Of a stretch of DNA of 64,000 bases, positions 26,372 to 35,555 are shown in pieces. The translations under genes were made by a program, and so were the position numbers. Location of the stretch: NCBI RefSeq assembly GCF_900199635.1, contig NZ_LT962687.1:246863-310862 (forward strand), in the 5' to 3' direction. The stretch is from Anaerotruncus massiliensis (ex Togo et al. 2026) (GTDB lineage Bacteria > Bacillota > Clostridia > Oscillospirales > Ruminococcaceae). Below the pieces are notes generated by a model. It made no database searches, was not told the DNA's origin, and saw only the letters and a program-made list of their open reading frames with translations. Each line of letters begins with the position of its first letter. Position 1 is the first letter of the stretch.

Positions 26372-28437
26372 GCCGCCTGCCGGAGGTGCTCGCGCCCGCC
26401 GGGAACCCGGCGGCGCTTGAAGCGGCCGTCCTCTGCGGGGCGGACGCGGTCTATCTCGGCGCCGGGGCGTTCAACGCCCGCCGCGGCGCCGAAAATTTTA
26501 CCCTGGAGCATCTGGCGGACACCGTCCGCCGCTGCCACATCCGGGGCGTCAGGGTCTACCTGACGCTCAATATCGTCGTACGCGAGGATGAAATCCCACA
26601 ATTTTTGGCCGACGCCGAAGCCGCCTGCGCGGCGGGGGTCGACGCGGTCATCGTGCAGGACGCGGGCGCGGCGGCGCTGCTGCGCAGGTGCGCCCCGTCG
26701 CTTCGGCTGCACGGCTCCACCCAGATGGTGGTGCACAACGCCGAGGGGGCCAAAATGCTCGAGGAGATGGGCTTTTCCCGCGTCGTGCTGGCCCGCGAGT
26801 GCTCGAAAGAGGAGATCAGGGAGATCATCCGCTCGACCTCCCTCGAGGTGGAGACCTTTGTGCACGGCGCGCTGTGCATGTCGGTGTCCGGCCAGTGCTA
26901 TATGAGCGCGGTGCTCGGCCAGCGCAGCGGCAACCGCGGCCTCTGCGCCCAGCCCTGCCGTCTGCCCTGCAAGGCGGGGAACAGCGAACACGCCCTCTCC
27001 TTAAAGGATATGAGCATCATCGGGCGGGCGGGGGAGCTTCGGGAGCTCGGCGTGTCCGCCCTCAAGATCGAGGGGCGGATGAAGCGCCCCGAATATGTCG
27101 CGGCCGCAGTCACCGCCTGCCGCAAGGCGCTGGCGGGGGAACCGGTCGACTTGGAAACGCTACAATCCGTATTTTCGCGCAGTGGATTTACAGATGGTTA
27201 TTTCGAGGGGCGCCTCGGCGCGGAGATGTTCGGCATCCGCCAGAAGGAGGACGTCACCGCGGCGGCGGGGGTGCTCGGCGGGCTGGAGACCCTCTACACC
27301 GACCCGCGCAAGCAGGTGCAGAAGGTGGAGGCGGATTTCCGCTTCACGATGAAGGCGGGGGAGCCCGCGCGTCTCGTCGTGACCGACGGGGACGGCAACA
27401 TTTCCGAAGCCGCGGGGGAGATCCCCCAGGCGGCGGTCAACCGCCCCACCGATCCGGAGCGCGCGGCGGCGAGCCTCTCCAAGACGGGCGGGACCCCTTA
27501 CCATGTCCGAAGCGTCTCCTGCGAGATCGGGGAAGGGCTGATGCTGCCCGCCTCGGCGGTCAACGCCCTGCGCCGCGAGGCGCTCGGAAAGCTCGACGGG
27601 CTGCGCGGAAAAACCCGCGCCATCCCCTTCGACCGCGCAAGGGCGGGCGCGCCGCGCGGACACGCACCCGCGCCGCTCCCGGCGCTGCGGGTGCGCGCCT
27701 ACAGCGCGCGGCAGCTTTCGCCCGAACTGCTCGAGGGGGCGGAGCTCGTCACGCTGCCGGTGCCCGAGCTTGTGAAGCTCTGTGAAAACGGCGCGCCCGC
27801 GTATGCGGACAAGCTGTGCGCCGGGCTGCCGCGCATCCTCTTTTCGGGAGGGGAGGCGCTGGAAAAGCAGCTCTCGCTGCTGCGGGAGAGGGGAATCCGC
27901 CACGCGGCCGTGGGAAACCCCGGCGCGGTAAAAATCGCCGGGGCGGCGGGCTTTATGCTGCACGGGGAACCGTTTTTCAACGCGATGAACTCCTACGCGG
28001 CCGAAACGCTCGCCGGCTGGGGGCTTTGCGACCTGCTGCTCTCCTTCGAGGCGACGCTCGACATGGCGAAAAGGATTCAATCCCCCGTTCCGCTCGGGCT
28101 GACCGCCTACGGGCGTCTGCCCCTCATGACGGTGCGCAACTGCCCGGTGAAGTCGTTCGTGGGCTGTGCGCGTTGTAAGAAGGGGGAGAACTTCCTGACC
28201 GACCGCCGGGGGGAGATTCTCTATACGAGCTGCGCCTACGGGTGCAGTGAAATCCTCAATCCCGTCCCGCTCTTCATGGGGGACCGGCTTCCGGAGCTGC
28301 GCGGCCTCGATTTTGTCGAGCTGCGGTTTTCCACCGAGAGCCCGGAGGAGTGCGGGAAACTGTTTGAAACCTACCGCTCCGGCGGGGAATTCCATGGGAA
28401 ATTCACGCGGGGGCTGCTCTACAAGACGGTACTATAG
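26368..28437 (+). CDS. U32-family peptidase / RlhA-like protein
   Basis: 689 residues. The N-terminal U32 domain is typical: LAPAGNPAALEAAVLCGADAVY, HGSTQMVVHN, then VETFVHGALCMSVSGQC and GNRGLCAQPCRLPC (about 160-205), and SLKDM. The family is now linked to prephenate-dependent hydroxylation of 23S rRNA C2501 (RlhA) as well as to peptidase activity. A second half carries a degenerate U32-like fold with a Cys cluster (VGCARCKKGENFLT, CAYGC). Translation is coupled to zapA; dut follows 12 bp downstream. Confidence 0.88.
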   Translation: MSRLPEVLAPAGNPAALEAAVLCGADAVYLGAGAFNARRGAENFTLEHLADTVRRCHIRGVRVYLTLNIVVREDEIPQFLADAEAACAAGVDAVIVQDAGAAALLRRCAPSLRLHGSTQMVVHNAEGAKMLEEMGFSRVVLARECSKEEIREIIRSTSLEVETFVHGALCMSVSGQCYMSAVLGQRSGNRGLCAQPCRLPCKAGNSEHALSLKDMSIIGRAGELRELGVSALKIEGRMKRPEYVAAAVTACRKALAGEPVDLETLQSVFSRSGFTDGYFEGRLGAEMFGIRQKEDVTAAAGVLGGLETLYTDPRKQVQKVEADFRFTMKAGEPARLVVTDGDGNISEAAGEIPQAAVNRPTDPERAAASLSKTGGTPYHVRSVSCEIGEGLMLPASAVNALRREALGKLDGLRGKTRAIPFDRARAGAPRGHAPAPLPALRVRAYSARQLSPELLEGAELVTLPVPELVKLCENGAPAYADKLCAGLPRILFSGGEALEKQLSLLRERGIRHAAVGNPGAVKIAGAAGFMLHGEPFFNAMNSYAAETLAGWGLCDLLLSFEATLDMAKRIQSPVPLGLTAYGRLPLMTVRNCPVKSFVGCARCKKGENFLTDRRGEILYTSCAYGCSEILNPVPLFMGDRLPELRGLDFVELRFSTESPEECGKLFETYRSGGEFHGKFTRGLLYKTVL

Positions 28438-28449
28438 GAGGACTGCCAT

Positions 28450-28881
28450 ATGCTGAAACTCAAACGCCTGCGCCCGTCGGCGCGGATCCCCGCGAACGCC
28501 ACGCCGGGCAGCGCGGGGTACGACCTCTGCGCCGACCTCGACTCCCCGGTGACGATCCCCGCCCGCCGGACGGTCAAGATCCCGACCGGCCTGGCCATGG
28601 CGATCGAGCCGGGCTACGCGGGCTTTGTCTTCGCGCGCAGCGGGCTGGGCATCAAACACGGCATCGTGCCCGCCAACTGCGTCGGCGTGATCGACAGCGA
28701 CTACCGGGGCGAGGTGATCGTGGGGCTTTATAACCACACCGACGAGCCTTTCGTCGTCGAACCGGGCGACCGCATCGCCCAGCTCGTGCTGCTGCCGGTG
28801 CATATCCCCGAGATCGAGGAGTGCGACGAGCTCGGCGAGACCTCGCGCGGCGAAGGCGGGTTCGGGTCCACCGGCAGGTAG
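28450..28881 (+). CDS. dut: dUTP diphosphatase
   Basis: A 143-residue trimeric-type dUTPase that hydrolyses dUTP to dUMP and PPi. All five motifs are visible: AGYDLCAD (motif 1), ARSGLGIKHGI (2), GVIDSDYRGEV (3), PGDRIAQLVL (4) and RGEGGFGSTG at the C-terminus (5). The ribosome binding site AGGAGG is 7 nt upstream. It is the last gene of the zapA-U32-dut run before mosaic repeat block B. Confidence 0.96.
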   Translation: MLKLKRLRPSARIPANATPGSAGYDLCADLDSPVTIPARRTVKIPTGLAMAIEPGYAGFVFARSGLGIKHGIVPANCVGVIDSDYRGEVIVGLYNHTDEPFVVEPGDRIAQLVLLPVHIPEIEECDELGETSRGEGGFGSTGR

Positions 28882-28889
28882 ACTTTTTT

Positions 28890-29945
28890 GCCGCTTCCCG
28901 GCGGGGCTTCTTCTTAGGACTTGCCGCTCGGCGAGCGGCGGAGTTTGTCGGTAGTCGACCGACAGCGAGTTCCTTTCTTGCTTGCCCAAGAAAGGAACCA
29001 ACGAAGGGCACGAGGGGCTTAGGCGGCCTGCCCGGGCTGCGCCCGGAGCGCGCTACGCGCGACGGCCGATCTCCGGCCTAAGAGCCGCCTTCGGCGGTTG
29101 GCCTCCGAAACGCGGTCTGCGGACCGCAGTCGCGGGCGCTCCGCCCCGCGGCCCCGGCTTGAGTCCGCTGCGCGGACCCGGCCCTGCGGGCCGGATTCTC
29201 TATAAGGATGGCCTGCGGCCAAATCCCTGCGACCCCAGCGCCGCCTCCGGTTGGCCTTCAGCCAAAGTCGGCGGCGCCCTGTCACGGATCAATTGGCGGG
29301 TGTTCAGCATCCCGCCTGGCGCCGCGCCGCGGGCGCAATGCCTCTGCCCGAGAGTCTCCGGAGCAGTACCGAAAGTGCATTCGTGGAGGCACGTCCGCTT
29401 TTGCATGGCGCGCAGCGCCCACGGGGAGGCGGAAAACCGCGCAGCTTCGCCGCGCACGCGCGCAGAGCGCACGAACGCCCGGAACGGGCGTTGTTTTCCG
29501 CCGTGTGGATTTTGGCGAGCTATCCGGCCTCAGTCGTTGGGAGCACCCGCAACCTGAGTTGTGCCTACAGCTAGTGTACCCGTGGGGTGTGACGGTAATC
29601 TGCGGGTTATGGCAAGGTACTCCAGGGGATACCTAAGGGGGCGGTGGAGCCCCCTTAGGCGGACTTTTGGTTCCTTTTCGTCCGCCGAAAAGGAATCCGT
29701 GGCGCGCGGCGGAACGCGCTCGTGATTCTTGCCGCTTGGAAAGCGGCAATTCCCGTGAAAGCCCCGCCGGGCGCAGCGCGGCAAATCGAAAACCGCCGCC
29801 GCAGACGGCACATCTGAAGCGCCCCGAAGGGGCGCGAAAAAACCCTCCGACCCTCGGTCGGAAAACCCAGGGAGAGCCCCAGCCGCCAGCGGGCGGCAGC
29901 TCCCGCGAAAGCTGCGCCGCTCTCCGAGCGGCGAATCAAGGAAGT
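28890..29945. repeat. Mosaic GC-rich intergenic repeat block B
   Basis: About 1.05 kb of hairpins, the partner of block A at 12190-13330. Shared parts are the GTTCCTTTCTT hairpin (about 28968-28999), the core at 29331-29640, the GGTTCCTTTTCG hairpin (about 29668-29695) and the GCCGGGCGCAGCGCGGCAAA module (about 29765). The segment at about 29018-29200 is the inverted counterpart of block A 12835-12955. No reading frame here has a credible start or family. Confidence 0.85.
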
Positions 29946-29951
29946 GACAGC

Positions 29952-30293
29952 ATGAAAAAGACGGCTCTCGGCGCGTTCTGGCTGGTGGCGGCGCTGGTGG
30001 TCGGCGCGCTGATCGCGGCGGCAACCGAGCAGATTCCCTTTTTGTCCTGGCTGGCGTTCGGCAGGAGCATCGGGCTGCCGGTCGAAAACCCGATGGTGCT
30101 CGACCTGTCGGTGATCAAGATCGCCTTCGGGTTTGAGATCGGTGTGACGGTCGCGCACATCCTCTGCTTTATCGGCGCGCTCTTCGGCTACAAATACACG
30201 GTGAAAAGGATGCATCTTGATGACGGACGGCAAAGACATGATCGGCATGGAAAACACGGCGGGGAAGGGCTTCCCGGAGAATCCGGGCGCTGA
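29952..30293 (+). CDS. DUF4321-family membrane protein
   Basis: About 113 residues. Two hydrophobic helices (LGAFWLVAALVVGALIAAA near the N-terminus and VTVAHILCFIGALFGYKY near residue 75) match DUF4321, a small family encoded beside maf/mre genes in Clostridia. The frame continues 74 nt into maf, giving a 25-residue charged tail that probably is not conserved. The AAGGAAG ribosome binding site supports the start, which abuts repeat block B. Confidence 0.75.
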   Translation: MKKTALGAFWLVAALVVGALIAAATEQIPFLSWLAFGRSIGLPVENPMVLDLSVIKIAFGFEIGVTVAHILCFIGALFGYKYTVKRMHLDDGRQRHDRHGKHGGEGLPGESGR

Positions 30294-30873
30294 AATCGTC
30301 CTCGCCTCCCAGTCCCCACGGCGTCAGGAGCTGCTGGGGTTCCTCTTCCCGCGCTTTACGGTGCGGGTGTCCGAGGCGGACGAGACGCTCCCTAAGGGCA
30401 TCGCGCCCGACGAGGCGGTCCGGACGCTTGCGCTGCGCAAGGCGCGCGCGGTGGCGCCGGAGGCGCCCGGCGCGCTTGTGATCGGCGCGGACACCGTCGT
30501 GGCGATCGACGGGCTCATCCTCGGCAAGCCGCGGGACGCGGCGGACGCAGCGGGGATGCTCCGGCGGCTGTCGGGGCGGACGCACCAGGTCTATACGGGG
30601 GTCGCGCTGCTCGGCGGCGGGCGGGAGGAGTGCTTCCACGAGTGCACCGGCGTGACCTTCGCGCCGCTGACCGACGGGGAGATCGCGTGGTACCTTTCGA
30701 CGGGGGAACCCTTCGACAAGGCGGGCTCCTACGGCATTCAGGGCTACGGCGCGCGGTTCATCGAACGGATCTCGGGGGATTACTTCACCGTGATGGGCCT
30801 GCCGCTTCATGGGATCTATACAAGGATTGGCAGGTTTTACAAATCATTCGGCGCAAAATTACCGAATTATTAA
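30220..30873 (+). CDS. maf: Maf family nucleotide pyrophosphatase
   Basis: A 217-residue nucleoside triphosphate pyrophosphatase of the Maf/YhdE family. The N-terminal LASQSPRRQELL (about 26-37), GADTVVAIDG and the GSYGIQGYGARFIERISGDYFTVMGLP block are diagnostic. These enzymes hydrolyse dTTP/UTP or modified nucleotides. The start follows AAAAGGA, inside the DUF4321 frame; an earlier TTG is also possible. It sits directly upstream of mreBCD, as in many bacteria. Confidence 0.93.
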   Translation: MTDGKDMIGMENTAGKGFPENPGAEIVLASQSPRRQELLGFLFPRFTVRVSEADETLPKGIAPDEAVRTLALRKARAVAPEAPGALVIGADTVVAIDGLILGKPRDAADAAGMLRRLSGRTHQVYTGVALLGGGREECFHECTGVTFAPLTDGEIAWYLSTGEPFDKAGSYGIQGYGARFIERISGDYFTVMGLPLHGIYTRIGRFYKSFGAKLPNY

Positions 30874-30884
30874 CAAACTAGCTG

Positions 30885-30913
30885 TTGTGCAACCCGGCCC
30901 CGCAAGGTATAAT
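30885..30913 (+). promoter_or_regulatory. Promoter of the mre operon
   Basis: TTGTGC (30885-30890), a 17-bp spacer and a perfect TATAAT (30908-30913), 83 bp upstream of mreB. Confidence 0.72.
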
Positions 30914-30996
30914 AGAACCTGTTAAAACGCGCTTTTGCGACACATTTCGATTCATCGTGCGGGTTTTCCGTAACAATACAAGGGGGACGTATCCAT

Positions 30997-32013
30997 ATGT
31001 TTTCAAAGGACATCGGCATTGACCTGGGCACCGCCAACACCCTCATCTTTATGAAGGGCAAGGGCATCATCATGCGCGAACCGTCGGTTGTGGCGGTCGA
31101 CACCCGCAACGACACCGTCCGCTATGTCGGGCAGGATGCCAAAGAGGTCATCGGACGCACCCCCGGCAGCATCGTCGCGGTGCGCCCGCTCAAGGACGGG
31201 GTCATCGCCGATTTCGACATCACCGCATCCATGCTCCAGATCTTCATCCGCAAGGTGTGCAACAACTCGGTGCTCGCGCGTCCCCGCATCATCATCTGCA
31301 TCCCGTCCGGCGTCACCGAGGTCGAGCGCCGCGCGGTGCGCGAGGCGGCCTTCAAGGCGGGCGCCAAGCACGTCTCGATCATCGAGGAGCCGATGGCTGC
31401 GGCCATCGGCGCGGGCCTGCCCGTCGCCGAGGCGACCGGCAGCATGGTCGTCGACATCGGCGGCGGCACCAGCGAGGTCGCGGTGATCTCGCTGGGCGGC
31501 ATCGTCGCGTCCCGTTCGGTCCGCGTCGGCGGCGACGAGCTGGACAACTCGATCATCCAGTACATCAAGCGCAAATACAACCTCCTCATCGGCGAACGCA
31601 CCGCCGAGGACATCAAGATCAACATCGGCTCGGCCTTCCCGCTCGAGGAGGAGGCCACGATGGACATCAAGGGCCGCGACCTGATGGACGGCCTGCCCAA
31701 GAACATCCAGATCACCTCGGAGGAGATCCGCGAGGCGCTGGCAGACCCCCTGTCGATGGTGCTCGACGCGATCCGCACCACGCTGGAGAAGACCCCGCCC
31801 GAGCTGTCGGCCGACATCATCGACCACGGCATCACCCTGACGGGCGGCGGCGCGCTGCTGCGCGGGCTCGACCAGCTGATCGAAAAGGAGACGGGCATGC
31901 CGGTCCATATCGCGGAGAGCCCGCTCGACTGCGTGGCGATGGGCACCGGGCGCGTGCTCGACGACATCGACAGGCTGCGCGACCTGCTCGCGGACGACGC
32001 GAAATCCTACTAA
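30997..32013 (+). CDS. mreB: Rod shape-determining protein MreB
   Basis: 338 residues, actin-like cytoskeletal ATPase that moves the elongasome around the cell. [19 protein letters not shown] (phosphate 1), [33 protein letters not shown] (phosphate 2) and [14 protein letters not shown] (adenosine) are all present. First gene of mreB-mreC-mreD-mrdA. The RBS is AAGGGGGA. Confidence 0.97.
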   Translation: MFSKDIGIDLGTANTLIFMKGKGIIMREPSVVAVDTRNDTVRYVGQDAKEVIGRTPGSIVAVRPLKDGVIADFDITASMLQIFIRKVCNNSVLARPRIIICIPSGVTEVERRAVREAAFKAGAKHVSIIEEPMAAAIGAGLPVAEATGSMVVDIGGGTSEVAVISLGGIVASRSVRVGGDELDNSIIQYIKRKYNLLIGERTAEDIKINIGSAFPLEEEATMDIKGRDLMDGLPKNIQITSEEIREALADPLSMVLDAIRTTLEKTPPELSADIIDHGITLTGGGALLRGLDQLIEKETGMPVHIAESPLDCVAMGTGRVLDDIDRLRDLLADDAKSY

Positions 32014-32037
32014 GCGCGGCAGGGAAAGGAATCTGCA

Positions 32038-32895
32038 TTGGGAGACTTCTTCAAAAGCAAGCGGTTCAAGATATTGCTCGTCGTGCTGGTGCTGCTGCTG
32101 GCGTTCATGCTGCAGGCGGCATGGACGGGCGGATTCTCCCCGGCCATCTCGCAGGCGGCCGGGGTTGTCGTCACGCCCTTGCAGAAGCTCTCCTCCAGCA
32201 TTTCCGGCGCGGTGAGCGGCTATTTCCGGCGGTATGTCCGCGCCGACGAGATCGCCGCCGAAAACGAGGCGCTGCGCGCCGAGATCGACGAGCTGCGCCG
32301 CCAGGCGGTCAACTACGAGGAGTATAAGCACGAAAACGAGGAGCTGCGCAAGTACCTCGACGTCGAGTTCCGGGAGGAGCACCCCGACTTTGAGGTCGAG
32401 CTGGCGTCGGTGGTCGCGCGCGACCCGGACGACCGCTTCTACTCCTTTACGATCGACCGCGGTTCCCTCAGCGGCATCGAGCCGCTCGACCCGGTGGTCA
32501 CCGCCGACGGGCTGGTCGGCGTGGTGCGCGAGGTGGGGGTCAACTACTCCAAGGTGGTCACCATCCTCGACGTGTGGATCGACGTGGGCGCGCGCGACGT
32601 GCGCACCCGCGACATCGGCATCGTCACCGGCTCGGTCGACCTCGCGGCGGACGGGAAGTGCCGCCTCAACTACCTGCCCCGCGAGAGCGGGGCCGCGCCG
32701 GGGGACATCGTCGTGACCTCCGGCATCGGGGACAGCCTCTACCCGCAGGGGCTGCTGATCGGCAAGATCACCCGCATCGACAACGCGCCGGGCGACATCT
32801 CCCTCTTCGCGGAGATCGAGCCGTTCGCCGACGTCCGCCGCCTGACTGACGTGATGGTCATCAAGTCGTTCGAGGGGCAGGGAGGCGCGGAATGA
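32038..32895 (+). CDS. mreC: Rod shape-determining protein MreC
   Basis: 285 residues with one N-terminal transmembrane helix (ILLVVLVLLLAFMLQAAW), a coiled coil (about 65-105, EIAAENEALRAEIDELRRQ) and the MreC beta domain (IDRGSLSGIEPLDPVVTADGLVG). It links MreB and penicillin-binding proteins at the membrane. The start is TTG after AAAGGA; the stop overlaps the mreD start. Confidence 0.95.
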   Translation: MGDFFKSKRFKILLVVLVLLLAFMLQAAWTGGFSPAISQAAGVVVTPLQKLSSSISGAVSGYFRRYVRADEIAAENEALRAEIDELRRQAVNYEEYKHENEELRKYLDVEFREEHPDFEVELASVVARDPDDRFYSFTIDRGSLSGIEPLDPVVTADGLVGVVREVGVNYSKVVTILDVWIDVGARDVRTRDIGIVTGSVDLAADGKCRLNYLPRESGAAPGDIVVTSGIGDSLYPQGLLIGKITRIDNAPGDISLFAEIEPFADVRRLTDVMVIKSFEGQGGAE

Positions 32896-33413
32896 ACAAT
32901 AAAAAGTGGTTCCGCACGGCCAAATTTGCGACTTATATCGTGGTGATGGTGCTGCTCTACATCCTGCAGACCACCCCCGGCTTTCTGACGGTGTTCGGCG
33001 TAAAGCCGAACTTTGTCATTCCTGCGGCCGTTTGCGTCGCCATGCACGAGGGGGAGTTCACCGGGGCGTTCTACGGCGTGCTCGCGGGGGTCCTCTGCGA
33101 TTTGGGCGGCTTCGCGCTCGCCGGCTTCAACGCGATGATCCTGCTGGCCGCCTGCACGGCCGTGGGGCTGCTGGTCATCTACCTGCTGCGCCCCGGCGTC
33201 ATCAACTTTGTTCTGCTGCTTTCCGCCGTGATGCTCGCGCGCGGGCTGCTGGACTTTCTGCTCAACTACGTCATGTGGGGCTACGACCACGTGTGGATGG
33301 TGTTCGTCTACGACGTCCTGCCCGGCGTCATCTATACCGTGGCCGTGTCGCCGCTGGTCTATTACCTGTACACCGCGGTCCACGCCTGGTTTGAAGGGCG
33401 TATGGAGGCCTGA
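32892..33413 (+). CDS. mreD: Rod shape-determining protein MreD
   Basis: 173 residues, almost entirely hydrophobic, with about five transmembrane helices, as in MreD. It starts inside the end of mreC (ATGA overlap), which implies translational coupling. It completes the MreBCD core and is followed by its cognate PBP2. Confidence 0.92.
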   Translation: MNNKKWFRTAKFATYIVVMVLLYILQTTPGFLTVFGVKPNFVIPAAVCVAMHEGEFTGAFYGVLAGVLCDLGGFALAGFNAMILLAACTAVGLLVIYLLRPGVINFVLLLSAVMLARGLLDFLLNYVMWGYDHVWMVFVYDVLPGVIYTVAVSPLVYYLYTAVHAWFEGRMEA

Positions 33414-33437
33414 CCCCGCGTCCCAAGGGAGAATCGG

Positions 33438-35537
33438 ATGAAAACAACCGCTAAAAACCGGATGATCATCATGACGGTGGTGCTGATTGTGGTGCTGCTG
33501 CTCTATTCGCTGCGCCTCATGCAGCTCCAGGTGGTCGAGGGGGAGTCGCTCGCCGCCCAGATGGAGCGGGTCCGCACGACCGAGCAGGTGATCAAGGCGG
33601 CGCGCGGGGAGATCCTCGACCGCAACGGGCGGCCGCTCGCCGTCAACACGATCGGCCGCGACGTGGTGATCAACATGGCCTTCCTGGAGAAGGGGACCAC
33701 CAACGAGGTGCTCCTGCGGCTGATCCGCATCATGGAGTCGGCGGACGAGGACTGGATCGACAACCTGCCGCTCACGGCGGAGGCGCCTTTCCGCTTCAAG
33801 CCGGGGGAGGCCTACGAGACGGAGATCGCCCGGCTCAAAAACGCGCTGGGCGTGGCCCAGTACGCGACGGCGGACGACGTGGTCTACCGCCTCAAGGAGA
33901 AATACGGCCTCTTCGAGCACGGGGACAAGGACGACCCCGTCCCCTACGCCGACGAGGAGTTCCGCAAGATCGCGGGGGTGCGCTACGAGATGGACCGGCG
34001 CGGGTTCTCAATGTCGGTGCCCTACACCTTCGCGACCGACATCAAGATTGAAACGGTCCCCAAGATCAAGGAGCGCAGCTTCGAGCTGCCGGGGGTGGAC
34101 GTGGTGGAGAGCACCATCCGCCAGTATGTGAGCGGCACGGTGGCCCCCCACGTCATCGGCCAGACCGGCCCGCTCTACAAGGAGCAGTGGGACGCGGCCG
34201 GCAAGGTGCAGAACCCCGACGGCTCGGTGTCCGCCCAGATCGGCGAACGCACCTACAAGATGGACGACGTGATCGGCAAGTCGGGCGCGGAGCTCGCCTT
34301 TGAGTCGCAGCTCAAGGGGATCGACGGGACCCGGCGGATCACGATGAACTCGTCGGGCGACGTGATCGACGTGGTGGAGGAGAAGGAGCAGGTGCCGGGC
34401 AACACCGTCGTGCTCACCCTCGACTCCCAGCTCCAGAAGGTCGCGCAGGACTCGCTCGCGAGCAACATCCGGCGCCTTCAGGACACCAAGGAGGAGCGCA
34501 AGGGCAAGGAGGCGAGCGCGGGCGCGGTCGCCGTGATCCAGTGCAAGACGGGGGAGGCCCTCGCGCTGGCGACCTACCCCTCCTACGACCTGTCCGCCTA
34601 CCAGCGGGATTACGACCAGATCGCGGCGGGGGAGAACCAGCCCCTCTTCAACCGCGCGCTCGACGCGGCCTACACCCCCGGCTCCTCCTTCAAGCCGGCG
34701 GTTGCGCTCGGCGCGCTTGCGTCGGGGACGATCACCCCGCGCACCCTCTACAACTGCACCTACGTCTACAACCGGTTTGCGCCGGAATACACCCCCCACT
34801 GCGAATCCGCCCACGGCAACGTCGACGTGGTGAACGCGATCCGCGGCTCCTGCAACATCTTCTTCTACGAGGCGGCCTACTACATGGGCATCGACACGCT
34901 CGACGAGTACGCCGCGCGGCTCGGGCTGGGGGTGCCGACCGGCATCGAGCTGCCCGAGAACATCGGGCAGGTGGCCTCGCCGGAGGTCAAGGCCGCCTCC
35001 CCCGCCTACGCGGACGACCCCCAGTGGCGTCCGGGCGACGTGATCCAGGCGGGCATCGGCCAGCAGTCGACGCTGCTTTCGCCGCTCCAGCTTGCCAACT
35101 ACACCGCCACCCTCGGCAACAACGGCAAGCGCATGGAGGTGACGGTGCTCAAATCGGTCAAGTCCTACACCTTCGACGAGACGGTCTATGAGCACGAGCC
35201 CAAGGTCGTGGACGAGGTCGACGCGCCCGAGGCGTTCCAGACGGTGCGCGAGGGCATGGTCGCGGCCTCCCGGACGGGCACGGCCTGGGCGACCTTCGCG
35301 AACTACCCGATCACCGTCGCCTCCAAGACGGGCACCCCCGAACGGGGCGACGGGCTCTACAACTCGGTGTTCATCGCCTACGCGCCCGCCGAGGACCCCG
35401 AGATCGCGGTCGCGGTGGTCGTTGAAAAGGGCTGGGAGGGCTACCAGATCGCGCCGGTGGCGCGCGACGTCTTCGACGCGTACTTCTTTTCGCGGACCGG
35501 CGGGTCCTCGGCCAACTACGGGGAGCTGCTCCCCTGA
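33438..35537 (+). CDS. mrdA: Penicillin-binding protein 2 (elongasome transpeptidase)
   Basis: A 699-residue class B PBP with an N-terminal anchor (MIIMTVVLIVVLLLYSLRLM), a dimerisation domain starting ARGEILDRNGRPLA, and a C-terminal transpeptidase domain. The three active-site motifs are SSFK (about residue 416), SCN (about 472) and KTG (SKTGTPE, about 632). It cross-links peptidoglycan during elongation. The insertion between the dimerisation and catalytic domains (about 130-200) is longer than in E. coli PBP2. It is translated right after mreD. Confidence 0.95.
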   Translation: MKTTAKNRMIIMTVVLIVVLLLYSLRLMQLQVVEGESLAAQMERVRTTEQVIKAARGEILDRNGRPLAVNTIGRDVVINMAFLEKGTTNEVLLRLIRIMESADEDWIDNLPLTAEAPFRFKPGEAYETEIARLKNALGVAQYATADDVVYRLKEKYGLFEHGDKDDPVPYADEEFRKIAGVRYEMDRRGFSMSVPYTFATDIKIETVPKIKERSFELPGVDVVESTIRQYVSGTVAPHVIGQTGPLYKEQWDAAGKVQNPDGSVSAQIGERTYKMDDVIGKSGAELAFESQLKGIDGTRRITMNSSGDVIDVVEEKEQVPGNTVVLTLDSQLQKVAQDSLASNIRRLQDTKEERKGKEASAGAVAVIQCKTGEALALATYPSYDLSAYQRDYDQIAAGENQPLFNRALDAAYTPGSSFKPAVALGALASGTITPRTLYNCTYVYNRFAPEYTPHCESAHGNVDVVNAIRGSCNIFFYEAAYYMGIDTLDEYAARLGLGVPTGIELPENIGQVASPEVKAASPAYADDPQWRPGDVIQAGIGQQSTLLSPLQLANYTATLGNNGKRMEVTVLKSVKSYTFDETVYEHEPKVVDEVDAPEAFQTVREGMVAASRTGTAWATFANYPITVASKTGTPERGDGLYNSVFIAYAPAEDPEIAVAVVVEKGWEGYQIAPVARDVFDAYFFSRTGGSSANYGELLP

Positions 35538-35555
35538 CAAAAGGGAGGAATCGGC

